Origin: Terriglobia bacterium
GTDB lineage: Bacteria; Acidobacteriota; Terriglobia; Terriglobales; Acidobacteriaceae
DNA: 64,000 nt
NCBI GenBank assembly: GCA_020073395.1
Contig: JAIQFF010000005.1
Coordinates: forward strand, 1-64,000
Direction: 5' to 3'
This document shows, piece after piece, positions 44,680-53,909 of the stretch. Position numbers and translations under genes: made by a program. The notes beneath the pieces are model-generated. The model was not told the origin of the DNA, did no database searches, and was given only the letters and a program-made list of their open reading frames with translations. Numbering within the stretch: position 1 is the first letter of the stretch; each line of letters starts with the position of its first letter.

Positions 44680-46430
44680 GGAGCCGGATATTTTTCAAGT
44701 TGTTGGCCGCGTTTGTTCTGGTTATTGCCGCCGCCACGGTAACCTTCGACTTCTCGGTCCACCATGCCTGGAAGGACTCCCTGCTCCAGCAAATCGAACT
44801 CAATCTCAGGCAAAAGACGCAGATGTTTGCCCTTCACGTGAACGACGTGGGTACGCTGTCCGCGCTCGATCGGACGGAGACATCAGGGACCAGGCAAGCC
44901 GTGCCCTTGAAGAACATCGTCCTAGAAGAAGGCAGGGCGGCCGGCGCTCGCGCGACGATTATTGACTTGCAGGGCAAGGTCCTGGCGGACTCCGAGGCGG
45001 ATCCCGCCTCCATGGAAAATCATGCCCAGCGTTCCGAGTTCGTTGCTGCCCTGAAAGGCGATGTCGGTACCGATACCCGTCGCAGCCGGACGGTCGGTAT
45101 TCCGTTCCTTTACGTGGCCGCTCCCGTGACTGGTGGAGCAGTCCGCCTGGCATATCCCCTTTCCGATGTCGAAGCCGCGCTGACCCACGTCCGGCGCCAC
45201 TTGCTTTTGGGTTCCCTACTGGCGTTTGTGGTGGCGCTGGTCATTTCTTGGATCGCAGCCCAGTCCATAGCCCGCCGCCTCAACCGCATTGTGCAGTTTG
45301 CCGACCGCGTCGCTGCCGGAGACCTCGCCGCGCGTATCGAGGAACCTTCCGGAGACGAAATCGGACAGGTGGCCACCTCGCTGGACAAGACCGCTCGTCA
45401 TCTGGAAGAAAGTTTTGCCGCATTGCAGAACAGCCAGCGCCAGCTCGAGACCCTGCTCAACAGCATGCAGGACGCCGTCATCGCCGTCAGTGCTGATGAT
45501 CGCGTGCAGTGGGCCAACCAGACCATGGACAGACTGGTGCCGCAACACACCCGCAAGAATGCGCCCCTGGTGGAGACGGTTCGCGATCCCGATTTCCTGA
45601 CCGCGGTGCGGGGAGCGAGTGAAGCGCGAAAAGTATTTACCGCCCGGGCTGCGTCCATTGTCCCCGGACGCACCTTCGACGTGACTGCCGCACCCATGCC
45701 CGGCGGCGGTGCAGTGGTGGTGCTGCGCGACCTTACCGAGACCGAACGGGTGGAGAAGACTCGTCGCGACTTCATTGCCAACGTCTCGCACGAGTTGCGC
45801 ACGCCGCTGACGTCCATTCAGGGCTACACCGAAACTCTGCTCGACAGCACCTCTGACAATAATCATGTCCGCGAATTCCTCGAGATCATTCGCAAGAGCG
45901 CTGTGCGCATGTCGCGCCTCACCGAAGACCTGCTCACGCTGGCGCGGGTGGAATCCGGCGAGCAGCGATTCGAGATCGAAGCCACCGCTCCGGTGGACCT
46001 GCTACAAGAGGCGGTGCAGAGCTTTCGCGAAATTGCGCGGACGCAAAACGTCGAATTAATTGTCGAAGACCATGCTGTGGCTCGAGTGGGCGCTGATCCC
46101 GAGGCGATTCATCAGGTCTTCTCCAATCTTGTGGACAATGCAATGAAATATGCCCAGTCGGGTGGGCGGATTATTCTTGGGGCACGACCCGTTTCAAGTG
46201 GCGTTGAATTCTATGTACAGGATTTCGGTCCGGGCATTCCCTCCGAGCACCTGCCTCGACTGTTCGAACGCTTTTACCGAGTGGACAAAGCGCGCTCGCG
46301 CGAATCTGGAGGAACCGGATTGGGGCTGGCAATCGCCAAACATATCGTCCTGGCCCATGGTGGCTCCATTCGCGCCCAGAGTGAGCTCAATCACGGTTCC
46401 ACTTTCCTGTTCACGCTTCCGCTGGCTTAG
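44676..46430 (+). CDS. phoR: PhoR-like sensor histidine kinase
   Basis: The 584-residue kinase has two membrane helices (about 5-24 and 178-195) enclosing a periplasmic region of about 150 residues. It continues with a HAMP domain (about 196-250), a PAS domain (about 255-355), HisKA with FIANVSHELRTPLTSIQGY (H372), and HATPase_c with NLVDNAMKYAQSGG, DFGPGIP and GGTGLGLAIAKH. The large periplasmic loop differs from E. coli PhoR, which has almost none, and resembles PhoR of Gram-positive and other phyla. The start is GTG at 44676, overlapping the stop of phoB. With phoU next, it should control the phosphate response. Confidence 0.88.
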   Translation: MRSRIFFKLLAAFVLVIAAATVTFDFSVHHAWKDSLLQQIELNLRQKTQMFALHVNDVGTLSALDRTETSGTRQAVPLKNIVLEEGRAAGARATIIDLQGKVLADSEADPASMENHAQRSEFVAALKGDVGTDTRRSRTVGIPFLYVAAPVTGGAVRLAYPLSDVEAALTHVRRHLLLGSLLAFVVALVISWIAAQSIARRLNRIVQFADRVAAGDLAARIEEPSGDEIGQVATSLDKTARHLEESFAALQNSQRQLETLLNSMQDAVIAVSADDRVQWANQTMDRLVPQHTRKNAPLVETVRDPDFLTAVRGASEARKVFTARAASIVPGRTFDVTAAPMPGGGAVVVLRDLTETERVEKTRRDFIANVSHELRTPLTSIQGYTETLLDSTSDNNHVREFLEIIRKSAVRMSRLTEDLLTLARVESGEQRFEIEATAPVDLLQEAVQSFREIARTQNVELIVEDHAVARVGADPEAIHQVFSNLVDNAMKYAQSGGRIILGARPVSSGVEFYVQDFGPGIPSEHLPRLFERFYRVDKARSRESGGTGLGLAIAKHIVLAHGGSIRAQSELNHGSTFLFTLPLA

Positions 46431-46667
46431 ATCTCGCATTGCTCGCCTGGGGACAGCCCCTTCCACTTCGCTCAGGTCCGGTCTCCGGGCTCTGGCGGAG
46501 CAAGCTGCGCAGTCAGCATCGCCGCGATCCCATAAATTTACGTCCTGTTAACCAAACCGTTTGAAAAACAAACTATCCTCGCGGTATTGACCATCCATGT
46601 CGGCAAGAGCAGAACTAGATTGAACATGGCGCGGCCGACCAGGGTCGCTTCCGGAAGGGGTTCGCAC

Positions 46668-47393
46668 ATGAGTATCGCCATATTCAGGAGCCCGGAACCG
46701 GAATCCGCCTACACCTACCTGGTGAAGCGCACAGTCGAGGCTTGCCGAGTCGCCAAGGAAGCCGCTGCCACGGCCGCCGAGGCCATAGCCACTGCATCCT
46801 GTCCGCTGCTGAATACTCTTCGCGACCGCGAAAAGGAGCTTGACCGACTGGACATGGAAATAGACGCAGGCGTGACCCAGGTTGTCACTCAGGTCACCGA
46901 TACGGAAGCGCGCGAACTGTTGGCCTGCATGAAGTTCATGATCAGCCTGGAACGTATCGGCGACTTGCTGCTCAGCTTTGCCGGCAGCGCGCAAGCAGTT
47001 TGTGCCCGCCTCGACCCGCAAGACATTCGCGACCTCACCCACATGGCGACAGTGCTGGAGAAAATGCTGGCCGACGCCGGCACCGCCTTTTCCACTCGTG
47101 ACGTGAAGAAAGCTGTTGACGTGCTGCGCGCCGACGCTGAAATTGACCGCTTGCGGAACCTCATCTTCTTGCGTCACATCGAAAACCCCGAGAACCTGCA
47201 GCGCCACGCCAGTTTGCAGGTCATCTTCATGACCCAGTCGCTTGAGCGCGCCGGCGATCATGCCAAGAACCTCGCGGAAGAGGTATGCCATTTCGTCAGT
47301 GGCCATACCGTCCGCCACGTCCTGATGACTTACGACAAACCCATTGAACAGATGTTCCTCGATTGGTTGCGTGCCCGCGAAGAGCACCAGTAA
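46668..47393 (+). CDS. phoU: PhoU-family phosphate signalling protein
   Basis: From ATG 46668 (MSIAIFRSPEPE) the product is 241 residues, all helical. It consists of two three-helix PhoU repeats with LDRLDMEIDAGVTQVV and ACMKFMISLERIGDLLLSF in the first, and DRLRNLIFLRHI and VIFMTQSLERAGDHAKNLAEEVCHFVSGH in the second. The (E)RxxDxxxN/L helices bind metal clusters in the family. PhoU links the Pst transporter to PhoR and damps the response at high phosphate. No pst gene is in the window. GGAAGGGG seven or eight bases upstream supports this ATG over the one at 46587. The preceding 237-base gap holds no gene. Confidence 0.9.
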   Translation: MSIAIFRSPEPESAYTYLVKRTVEACRVAKEAAATAAEAIATASCPLLNTLRDREKELDRLDMEIDAGVTQVVTQVTDTEARELLACMKFMISLERIGDLLLSFAGSAQAVCARLDPQDIRDLTHMATVLEKMLADAGTAFSTRDVKKAVDVLRADAEIDRLRNLIFLRHIENPENLQRHASLQVIFMTQSLERAGDHAKNLAEEVCHFVSGHTVRHVLMTYDKPIEQMFLDWLRAREEHQ

Positions 47394-47404
47394 ATTGCGC
47401 CAAA

Positions 47405-47420
47405 TGTGACGTCCGTCACA
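47405..47420. promoter_or_regulatory. CRP/FNR-type palindrome upstream of yraN
   Basis: TGTGA-CGTCCG-TCACA is a perfect inverted repeat with a six-base centre, preceded by AAA, matching the consensus architecture of CRP-family operators. It begins 12 bases after the phoU stop and ends 63 bases before yraN. A CRP-family regulator is assumed, not seen. Confidence 0.45.
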
Positions 47421-47483
47421 GCTTTACTGATCCCCGCAACCTACACTCTGCAACCAGTAACGCCGCCCCTACAAGGCCGCACC

Positions 47484-47927
47484 ATGTTTTCCGGTCGCCT
47501 TACTCACGCCACGATCCGCATCCTCGACTGGATGACCAGCCGAACGCTGCCACCTGACACGGTTCCGGAGCACTTGCGTACCGGCCGCCGGGGCGAGGAA
47601 GACGCTTATTTCTATCTGCGAAAGCTGGGATACGTGATGGTTGCCCGCAATTTTCGTTCGCCCAACCGGCGCGGCGAAATCGACCTGATCGGCTGGCACC
47701 AGGACATCCTGTGCTTTGTCGAAGTCAAGACCCGCACCACCCACGATGTGAAGCCCGCCGAAGCTGCCGTGGATCGGGACAAACGCCGCGAACTGGTGGC
47801 CGTCGCCCGTGAATACCTGCGTCACCTGCCGCCTGCCTGTCCGTGGCGCCTCGAAGTCATCAGCGTGTACTATGATCAGGGTTCAAGCCAGCCGCAGATC
47901 GAGCTGTTCCGCAACGTTCAGCTCTAG
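47484..47927 (+). CDS. UPF0102/YraN family nuclease-like protein
   Basis: From ATG 47484 (MFSGRLTHATIRILDW) the protein is 147 residues. Its core is the restriction-endonuclease-like fold of UPF0102: RTGRRGEEDAYFYLRKLGY, RNFRSPNRRGEIDLIGWHQD and LCFVEVKTRTTHD. The RGEIDLI...FVEVKTR pattern is the (P)D...ExK nuclease signature. A C-terminal helix with KRRELVAVAREYL follows. YraN is widespread; it is associated with DNA processing but its role is unsettled. The leading 30 or so residues with a helix (IRILDWMTSRTLPP) are extra to most homologues. It lies 91 bases after phoU and 65 before galT. Confidence 0.85.
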   Translation: MFSGRLTHATIRILDWMTSRTLPPDTVPEHLRTGRRGEEDAYFYLRKLGYVMVARNFRSPNRRGEIDLIGWHQDILCFVEVKTRTTHDVKPAEAAVDRDKRRELVAVAREYLRHLPPACPWRLEVISVYYDQGSSQPQIELFRNVQL

Positions 47928-47991
47928 GCGTAAGATAATTGCGTTCGCTTCGCGCGATCCACTTTGCGAGCCGCGGAAAGGATTCCAGTAC

Positions 47992-49032
47992 TTGCCTGAG
48001 CTTCGAAAGGACCCGATCGTCGGCCGCTGGGTCATCATTTCGACCGACCGCGCCAAGCGCCCAACCGACTTCGCTCGCGAGGGAGTCAAAATCAAAGGTG
48101 GTTTCTGCCCCTTCTGTTACGGCAACGAATCGAAGACCCCGCCTGAGATCCAGGCCTACCGCCCCAATCCCAACGGCGCTCCTCCGCCGCAGCGCGACAG
48201 CCCGGGCTGGACGGTGCGCGTGGTTCCCAACAAGTTTCCGGCTCTCGGCATAGAGGGCAATCTCAACCGCCAGGCCGAAGGCATGTTCGATCGCATGAAC
48301 GGCATCGGAGCCCATGAGGTCATCATCGAGACTCCGGACCACAACGCCAGCCTGGCCAATCTTCCACCCAAGCGTATCGAGGACGTACTCTGGACTTTCC
48401 GCGATCGCATTCTCGACCTCAAGAAGGACCGCCGCTTCAAGTACATCCTGATTTTCAAGAATCACGGGGAAGCGGCCGGGGCCTCGCTCGAGCACGCGCA
48501 CTCGCAACTTATTGCGCTGCCCATTCTTCCGATTTACGTGAGTGAAGAGATCGAAGGCGCCAAGCAGTACTACATCTACAAGGAGCGCTGTGTCTTCTGC
48601 GACGTGATTCGCCAGGAAACCGAGACCGGCACTCGTGTGGTAGCTGAGAACACCGACTTTATCACTCTCGCTCCCTACGCGCCGCGTTTTCCATTCGAGA
48701 CCTGGATCCTTCCCAAACAGCATGAGTCGGCATTCGAGAATTCTTCCACCCACATGTTTGAAAATTTGGCCCGGGCGCTTAAAACCCTGCTTACCAAAGC
48801 TGAACGTGTGCTGGACAATCCTCCTTACAACCTGGTCATCCACTCTTCTCCGGTGCAGGACCCAAACAACGACCACTATCACTGGCACATTGAGTTCATG
48901 CCCAAGCTGACCAAGACGGCGGGCTTCGAGTGGGGAACGGGCTTCTACATCAATCCCACCCCGCCGGAAGAAGCGGCGAAGTTTTTGCGCGAAGCCAGCG
49001 TGGAAGAGGCTGCGCCTACTACTACGGGCTAG
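47992..49032 (+). CDS. galT: Galactose-1-phosphate uridylyltransferase
   Basis: The 346-residue enzyme, from the TTG at 47992, opens LPELRKDPIVGRWVIIS. It transfers UMP from UDP-glucose to galactose-1-phosphate (Leloir pathway). Zinc-site cysteines lie in FCPFCYGNE and ERCVFCDVI. The catalytic triad is in SLEHAHSQLIALP, where HAH replaces the common HPH. A second histidine cluster is YHWHIEFMPKL. The homologous part begins exactly at the TTG, which has GGAAAGG about ten bases upstream. The open frame reaching back to 47809 overlaps yraN and is not credible. No galK or galE is adjacent; a GH2 glycosidase follows. Confidence 0.9.
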   Translation: MPELRKDPIVGRWVIISTDRAKRPTDFAREGVKIKGGFCPFCYGNESKTPPEIQAYRPNPNGAPPPQRDSPGWTVRVVPNKFPALGIEGNLNRQAEGMFDRMNGIGAHEVIIETPDHNASLANLPPKRIEDVLWTFRDRILDLKKDRRFKYILIFKNHGEAAGASLEHAHSQLIALPILPIYVSEEIEGAKQYYIYKERCVFCDVIRQETETGTRVVAENTDFITLAPYAPRFPFETWILPKQHESAFENSSTHMFENLARALKTLLTKAERVLDNPPYNLVIHSSPVQDPNNDHYHWHIEFMPKLTKTAGFEWGTGFYINPTPPEEAAKFLREASVEEAAPTTTG

Positions 49033-49060
49033 CGGAAGTCGCAACAGGGCGCGCCGCGGT

Positions 49061-49089
49061 TTGACACCCTTGCCCACTCTCACTAAGAT
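49061..49089 (+). promoter_or_regulatory. Promoter of the GH2 gene
   Basis: A perfect TTGACA (49061-49066), a 17-base spacer and TAAGAT (49084-49089) lie 22 bases before the ATG at 49111. Confidence 0.75.
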
Positions 49090-49110
49090 TTCCGACTCGC
49101 GAGACCGTTT

Positions 49111-50889
49111 ATGAATCGTCTGCTCTTCCTGTTGCTGACCCTGACAGCGTTCGGCTACGCGGACGCTAGTCCTTCCGCGCTGATGAACAACGTTCCCAAC
49201 CGCACCACCATCAGTTTGGATGGTGCATGGCAGGCCATCATCGACCCCTACGAAACCGGCCTGAAGGCCCGCTTCTACCTGAACAGCAAGCCCAAAGACA
49301 AGCAGGAACTCATCGAATACGATTTCGACAAATCCGATGTCCTGCAGGTTCCGGGCGACTGGAACTCGCAGAAGAAAGAGTTGTTCTTTTACGAAGGCCC
49401 CGTGTGGTACAAGAGGTCGTTTTCCTACCACAAGCGGGAGCACACGCGCGTATTCGTCTATTTCGGGGCCGCCAACTACTTCACCCGCGTTTATCTGAAC
49501 GGGCAGGCCCTGGGAGAACACGAAGGCGGGTTTACGCCCTTCAACTTCGAAGTCACCGACCAGATTCGTGAAGGCGACAACTTCGTAGTCGCAGAAGTGA
49601 ACAACGCCCGCCGCCGCGATGGTGTCCCTTCGGTGAATACCGACTGGTGGAACTACGGCGGGCTTACCCGCGATGTGACGCTGGTGGAGGTAGCCGAAAC
49701 CTTCATCCAGGATTACGTTGTGCAGCTCGCAAAGGGGTCGAGCAGCGAGATTTCGGGATGGGTGCAGCTCAGCGGCCCCGCGTCTGCACAGCAGGTCACG
49801 GTTGAAATCCCTGAGGCGAAGATCAAACAGACCATAACCACGGATGCCGCCGGCCGCGCGGAGTTCCGCTTTCCCGCGAAGCTCGAGCTATGGTCGCCGG
49901 ACCATCCCAGACTCTACGATGTTGTGTTGTCGAGCGGTGTGGACAAAGTACACGATGCCATCGGTTTCCGCACCATTGAAACCCGCGGCACTCAGATATT
50001 GCTCAACGGCAAGCCCGTCTTCCTGCGCGGCATTTCACTGCATGAAGAGGCGCCGGTCCGCGGCGGACGGGCGTTCAGCCATGAAGATGCCGAGACCCTG
50101 CTGGGATGGGCCCGGGAACTGGGTTGTAATTTCGTTCGCCTGACTCACTACCCGCACAATGAGAACATGACCCGCCTGGCCGACCGCATGGGAATCATGG
50201 TGTGGTCTGAAATCCCGGTTTACTGGGACATTGACTGGGAGAACCCAGCCACGCTGCAAAATGCCGAAAATCAACTTCGTGACATGATTGCCCGCGACCA
50301 CAATCGGGCTTCGGTAGTCTTGTGGTCGCTTTCGAACGAGACCCCGGTAAAGCCGGAACGCGTCACGTTTCTCCGGCAACTTGCCGCTAGCGCTCGCCAG
50401 CGGGACCCGACTCGCCTGATCACTTCCGCGCTGAACCACGTTGACGAGGCCGGCCCGGACGTGCGTCTCCTCAATGATCCTGTTGGCGAATTTCTCGATG
50501 TGTTGGGATTGAACGAGTATCTGGGCTGGTATTGGGGACGTCCCGAGGACGCCGATCGCATGCAATGGAAGACAGCGTGGGACAAACCACTAATCATGAG
50601 TGAATTCGGTGCGGAAAATCCCTATGGCAGGCACGGCGAGGGCGATGAGCGCTGGACCGAGGAGTATCAGGCCAGCCTTTACCAGCACCAGATCACCATG
50701 CTGAAAAAGATTCCGTCGCTGGCGGGTCTATCCCCTTGGGTCCTGATGGATTTTCACTCGCCTCGCCGCTTGTTGCCTGGCATCCAGGATTACTACAACC
50801 GTAAGGGACTGGTTTCGAATCATGGAGAACACAAGCAGGCGTTCTACGTGCTGCAGAAGTTCTATCGGGAAATGGAGGCCGCCAAATAG
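49111..50889 (+). CDS. GH2-family glycosidase (beta-glucuronidase/beta-galactosidase-like), secreted
   Basis: The 592-residue protein has a signal peptide (1-19, LLFLLLTLTAFGYADA). A jelly-roll sugar-binding domain (about 30-190) follows with VPGDWNSQ and YEGPVWYKRSF. An immunoglobulin-like domain (about 195-290) precedes the TIM barrel. The barrel has FLRGISLHEEAP, FVRLTHYPHNENM, the acid/base glutamate in WSLSNET and the nucleophile in IMSEFGAE. The order is that of beta-glucuronidase. It would release terminal beta-linked sugars outside the cytoplasm, and if galactose is released, GalT encoded just upstream could use it. Exact specificity cannot be read from the sequence. Confidence 0.9.
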   Translation: MNRLLFLLLTLTAFGYADASPSALMNNVPNRTTISLDGAWQAIIDPYETGLKARFYLNSKPKDKQELIEYDFDKSDVLQVPGDWNSQKKELFFYEGPVWYKRSFSYHKREHTRVFVYFGAANYFTRVYLNGQALGEHEGGFTPFNFEVTDQIREGDNFVVAEVNNARRRDGVPSVNTDWWNYGGLTRDVTLVEVAETFIQDYVVQLAKGSSSEISGWVQLSGPASAQQVTVEIPEAKIKQTITTDAAGRAEFRFPAKLELWSPDHPRLYDVVLSSGVDKVHDAIGFRTIETRGTQILLNGKPVFLRGISLHEEAPVRGGRAFSHEDAETLLGWARELGCNFVRLTHYPHNENMTRLADRMGIMVWSEIPVYWDIDWENPATLQNAENQLRDMIARDHNRASVVLWSLSNETPVKPERVTFLRQLAASARQRDPTRLITSALNHVDEAGPDVRLLNDPVGEFLDVLGLNEYLGWYWGRPEDADRMQWKTAWDKPLIMSEFGAENPYGRHGEGDERWTEEYQASLYQHQITMLKKIPSLAGLSPWVLMDFHSPRRLLPGIQDYYNRKGLVSNHGEHKQAFYVLQKFYREMEAAK

Positions 50890-50944
50890 CGCGGCTCGTC
50901 TATGACATGGAAGGTGCTAAGTAGCGGCTCTGTCTATAGCCAGC

Positions 50945-51035
50945 TTTGGCTCAATGTCGCGTTCGGGCCAATGTCGGAGTTGGGTCAGCGTCGAGTTCGG
51001 GTCAATGTTGGGTTTGGGTCAATGTGGCGTTTGGG
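50945..51035. repeat. Degenerate 17-bp tandem repeat
   Basis: About five imperfect copies of a 17-nt unit like TTYGGGTCAATGTYGSG run head to tail after the GH2 stop, followed by a sixth partial unit. No open frame or hairpin explains them. They lie in the convergent gap between the GH2 gene and iscX. Confidence 0.75.
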
Positions 51036-51067
51036 AGGGGCACGGCTTCAACCGCTGTGGTTAGCTT

Positions 51068-51289
51068 CTAAGCTTGGGTACGATCCAGAAACTCCGCGTG
51101 CCACGCCATCTGGATTGCTTCCAGCTTGCCCTCGTTCGATTTCTTGGGATCATCCTTGAAATCCGGCAGCTCGGTCACCAGCCGGTGTAAATCGGTGAAG
51201 CGCACGGCCAGCGGATCGGTTTCCGGATGCTGCTCCGAGAGCAGGATCCCGAGGTCGTCCGCATCATCCCAGGTCAGCTCTTTCGCCAT
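51068..51289 (-). CDS. iscX: IscX iron-sulfur cluster assembly protein
   Basis: The 73-residue acidic protein has LTWDDADDLGILLSEQHPETDP, VRFTDLHRLVTELPDF and SNEGKLEAIQMAWHAEF, matching IscX/YfhJ along its full length. IscX binds IscS and iron and tunes the rate of Fe-S cluster formation. The conserved tryptophan and the (D/E)-rich face are present. It is the last gene of the isc operon, 82 bases after fdx; the gap holds a hairpin element. Confidence 0.92.
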   Translation of the reverse strand: MAKELTWDDADDLGILLSEQHPETDPLAVRFTDLHRLVTELPDFKDDPKKSNEGKLEAIQMAWHAEFLDRTQA

Positions 51290-51304
51290 GCCGGCTCCTT
51301 GAAT

Positions 51305-51367
51305 CAGTTTCTGGTTTCCGGTTTCCAGTTTCGAGTTTCAGAACTGGAAGCCAGAAACCGGGAACTG
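51305..51367. repeat. Heptamer-armed hairpin between fdx and iscX
   Basis: Left arm 51305-51330 and right arm 51342-51367 match at about 22 of 26 positions around an 11-base loop. The arm is 7-nt units CAGTTTC / TGGTTTC / CGGTTTC / CAGTTTC. It ends five bases before the fdx stop. Confidence 0.9.
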
Positions 51368-51371
51368 TTCT

Positions 51372-51785
51372 CTAGTGTTCTTCCGAGACGTAATTCCGGT
51401 TCCACGCCGGAATCTCGACTACAACCTTGCCCGGCTTGTTGATCACAGCCTGACAGCCGAGTCGGGAGTTTAACTGTAAATCGGCGGCCATGTCCAGCCG
51501 GTCGGCTTCGTCGTCATCCATCTCGGAGAGATTCTCGGCGCCTTCCTTCACCCAGATGTGGCAGGTGGTGCAGGCGCAATTGCCGCCACAGGCGTGGTCC
51601 AGCCGGATGCCATGGTTCAGCGCGACGTCAAGCAGCGATTCCTCTTTGCCATGGTCTTTGTAGGGAAGCTTGCCGTGCTCGAACTGCACCGTCTTGCCCT
51701 CGGGCAGAAAGGTGACCTGGACCGTGTTCTCGCCGGGAGGATCGACGGTTGCCGTTCCCGAGCCCTGAGTTTTCTCTTCTGCCAT
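51372..51785 (-). CDS. fdx: ISC-type [2Fe-2S] ferredoxin
   Basis: The 137-residue adrenodoxin-type ferredoxin has HACGGNCACTTCH with cluster cysteines C66, C72 and C75 (C70 also present, as in E. coli Fdx) and the fourth ligand C111 in SRLGCQAV. The N-terminal 20 residues (GSGTATVDPPGENT) are extra. Fdx provides electrons for cluster formation on IscU, probably reducing sulfane sulfur from IscS. It is seventh in the isc operon, between hscA and iscX. Confidence 0.95.
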   Translation of the reverse strand: MAEEKTQGSGTATVDPPGENTVQVTFLPEGKTVQFEHGKLPYKDHGKEESLLDVALNHGIRLDHACGGNCACTTCHIWVKEGAENLSEMDDDEADRLDMAADLQLNSRLGCQAVINKPGKVVVEIPAWNRNYVSEEH

Positions 51786-51797
51786 TTAGCAGCTCCT

Positions 51798-51903
51798 TGT
51801 AGCGCCGGCGTCCCGCCGGCTGTCGCGAGGGCATCTTGCCCTCGCACTCCTGGGGCTAAAGCCCCCAATTGAAAATAGGCGGTAATTGCAGTGCTAAAGC
51901 GCT
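51798..51903. repeat. Cluster of short palindromes between hscA and fdx
   Basis: Three palindromes occur in a row. First, 51798-51845 combines GCCGGCG..CGCCGGC with GCGAGGGCA..TGCCCTCGC and a TGTAG tail. Then GGGGCTAAAGCCCC lies at 51852-51865 and AGTGCTAAAGCGCT at 51890-51903. The first module recurs in the opposite orientation at 58324-58395. Confidence 0.8.
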
Positions 51904-51917
51904 GCTCCACCCAAAAC

Positions 51918-53819
51918 TTATTCAAACTCCGCCTTGGACACCGGATGCGGCGCGTGGGGGCCCTCGCCCATATCCGCCTGGTCCATGGTCTTGCCCTTCA
52001 GGGCCGTGGACACGGCGCTATCCATCATCAACTCTGCCAACCGCATCGTGCCCTGGTTCAGTGCGTCGATAGCGGTGCGGATTGCTTGAAAATCGTCTTC
52101 ACCCTTCACCTGGTTCAAGGCGTTTTCCAGCTTGGCGATCCGTTTCTTCTCAGCGCTGGTGAGCTGTCCCCAGGCTGGACTCTTCTTTCCTTTTTCGAGC
52201 GCTGCCAGAATAGTACCGGCTTCGTTTCGCGCCTCTATCACCTGCCGCTGACGGAAATCTTCCTCCGCCGAGTCAAAGGAATCGAGAATCATGCTCTCGA
52301 CTTGCTCATCCGTCAAACCGTAGCTGGGCTGCACTTCGATTTCCGCTTCCGTTCCGCTGCGCTGCTCGCGCGCGGAGACGTGCAGAATCCCATTCGCGTC
52401 GATCAGGAACTTGACCTCGACACGAGGTATTCCGGCCGGCATTGGCGGAATGCCCTTCAGGTCGAAGCGTGCCAACGAGCGGCAGTCCTTGGCCAGTTCG
52501 CGCTCGCCCTGAAGCACGTGAATGGCGACATTGGCCTGCCCGTCCACCTGCGTGGTGTAGTGCTGAGTGGCGGAAGCGGGAATCGTCGAGTTGCGCAGAA
52601 TGATCTTGTCAGTCACACCGCCCGCGACTTCGATCCCGAGCGACAAAGGCGTCACATCGAGCAACAGCATGTTTTCCGTGGCTTCTGAGCCGCCAGCAAG
52701 AATATTGGCTTGCACCGCGGCGCCCAGGGCAACAACTTCGTCCGGATTCAAGTCGGTGTGCGGCGTACGCCGAAACAATTCTTCGACCAGAGCGCGCACT
52801 TTAGGAATTCGCGTGGAACCGCCGACCAGCACCACTTCATCAATCTGTTCGGGCTTCAGGCCGGCGTCTTTCAGGGCCTGTTTGCAGGGACTGGCAGTGC
52901 GATCGACGATGGGCTGGATCAGCTGCTCGAATTGCTGTCGCGTGATTTCTCTCAGGTAGCGCTTGCCGCCCGGCAGTTCGACTTCGAGCGTAGTCGCGGG
53001 TTGCAGAGAAAGCGCAATCTTGGCTTCAATGACGGCCTTGCGGATGGTGGCCACGGCCTCGCCATTGCGCGAGACATCTAGACCCATATCACCGCGAATG
53101 TCGTCCAGGGCAATCGTAATCAGGAGATTGTCGATATCATCGCCGCCCAGATGCGTGTCGCCATTGGTGGCCACGACCTCAAAGATTCCGTCGTGCAATT
53201 TCAGGATGGATACGTCGAACGTGCCGCCTCCCAGGTCGTACACCGCCACAATGCCGTTCTGCTTCTTGTCGAGCCCGTAGGCGAGGGAAGCAGCCGTCGG
53301 CTCATTTACCAGGCGCAGAACTTCGAGGCCGGCGATACGTCCGGCGTCTTTTGTCGCTTGCCGCTGGGCGTCGTTGAAGTAGGCAGGCACTGTGATGACC
53401 GCTTTCGTCACTGGCGCATTGAAGAATCGTTCGGCGTTGCGCTTGAGCTGGCGCAGCACGAAGGCGGAAATCTCAGGTGGCGTGAACGTCTTCTCACCCA
53501 GCCGGATGCGCAGAACTTCTCCGGGCTGAAGATCGTCGGCCAGGCGGAAGGGAAACAGCTTTAGCTCTTGCCGGATATCTTCGATGCCACGCCCCATCAG
53601 GCGTTTGATGGAGTAAACGGCGCGCTCGGGAGTCTCGATCAAATACTTGCGCGCCGCATTGCCGACGATGATCTGGTCTTTATCGTCCAAGGCGACCACC
53701 GAGGGCACCAGGTTCAACCCATCCTCGCCCGGTATCACGACAGGCCGATCCCCCTGCATGAAAGCCACCAGGGAGTTGGTGGTTCCGAGATCGATGCCGA
53801 CGATGCGTTCAGAATTCAT
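51918..53819 (-). CDS. hscA: Fe-S cluster chaperone HscA (Hsp70)
   Basis: The 633-residue Hsp70 starts [20 protein letters not shown]. Its nucleotide-binding domain (about 1-370) has [27 protein letters not shown] and [13 protein letters not shown]; the substrate-binding domain (about 375-500) starts [17 protein letters not shown], and a lid follows. HscA with its J-partner HscB releases the nascent [2Fe-2S] cluster from IscU. The context decides HscA rather than DnaK: the neighbours are hscB and fdx. ATG 53819 is used; the frame extending to 53876 is encoded by the hairpin element whose edge overlaps the start codon. Confidence 0.95.
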   Translation of the reverse strand: MNSERIVGIDLGTTNSLVAFMQGDRPVVIPGEDGLNLVPSVVALDDKDQIIVGNAARKYLIETPERAVYSIKRLMGRGIEDIRQELKLFPFRLADDLQPGEVLRIRLGEKTFTPPEISAFVLRQLKRNAERFFNAPVTKAVITVPAYFNDAQRQATKDAGRIAGLEVLRLVNEPTAASLAYGLDKKQNGIVAVYDLGGGTFDVSILKLHDGIFEVVATNGDTHLGGDDIDNLLITIALDDIRGDMGLDVSRNGEAVATIRKAVIEAKIALSLQPATTLEVELPGGKRYLREITRQQFEQLIQPIVDRTASPCKQALKDAGLKPEQIDEVVLVGGSTRIPKVRALVEELFRRTPHTDLNPDEVVALGAAVQANILAGGSEATENMLLLDVTPLSLGIEVAGGVTDKIILRNSTIPASATQHYTTQVDGQANVAIHVLQGERELAKDCRSLARFDLKGIPPMPAGIPRVEVKFLIDANGILHVSAREQRSGTEAEIEVQPSYGLTDEQVESMILDSFDSAEEDFRQRQVIEARNEAGTILAALEKGKKSPAWGQLTSAEKKRIAKLENALNQVKGEDDFQAIRTAIDALNQGTMRLAELMMDSAVSTALKGKTMDQADMGEGPHAPHPVSKAEFE

Positions 53820-53909
53820 TGAGTAATTGTGTAATCGGGTAATTGAGTAATTTGAAAATCGGAATCGGGTTCTCAATTACAAAATTACCCGATTGCCAAA
53901 TTACTCAAT
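53818..53909. repeat. Octamer-armed hairpin between hscB and hscA
   Basis: Left arm 53818-53852 and right arm 53875-53909 are complementary at about 30 of 35 positions. The arms are 8-nt units ATTGAGTA / ATTGTGTA / ATCGGGTA / ATTGAGTA. The element touches the hscA start codon on one side and the hscB stop codon on the other, so it is the whole intergenic region. Confidence 0.92.

Noticed and set aside
46540-46575. TTAACC/AAACCGTTTG words upstream of phoU considered as a Pho box
   Set aside because: No repeated 11-nt CTGTCAT-like or TTAACA-like units with the correct spacing.
47809-47991. In-frame N-terminal extension of galT
   Set aside because: It overlaps yraN in another frame and has no GalT similarity; homology begins at the TTG at 47992.
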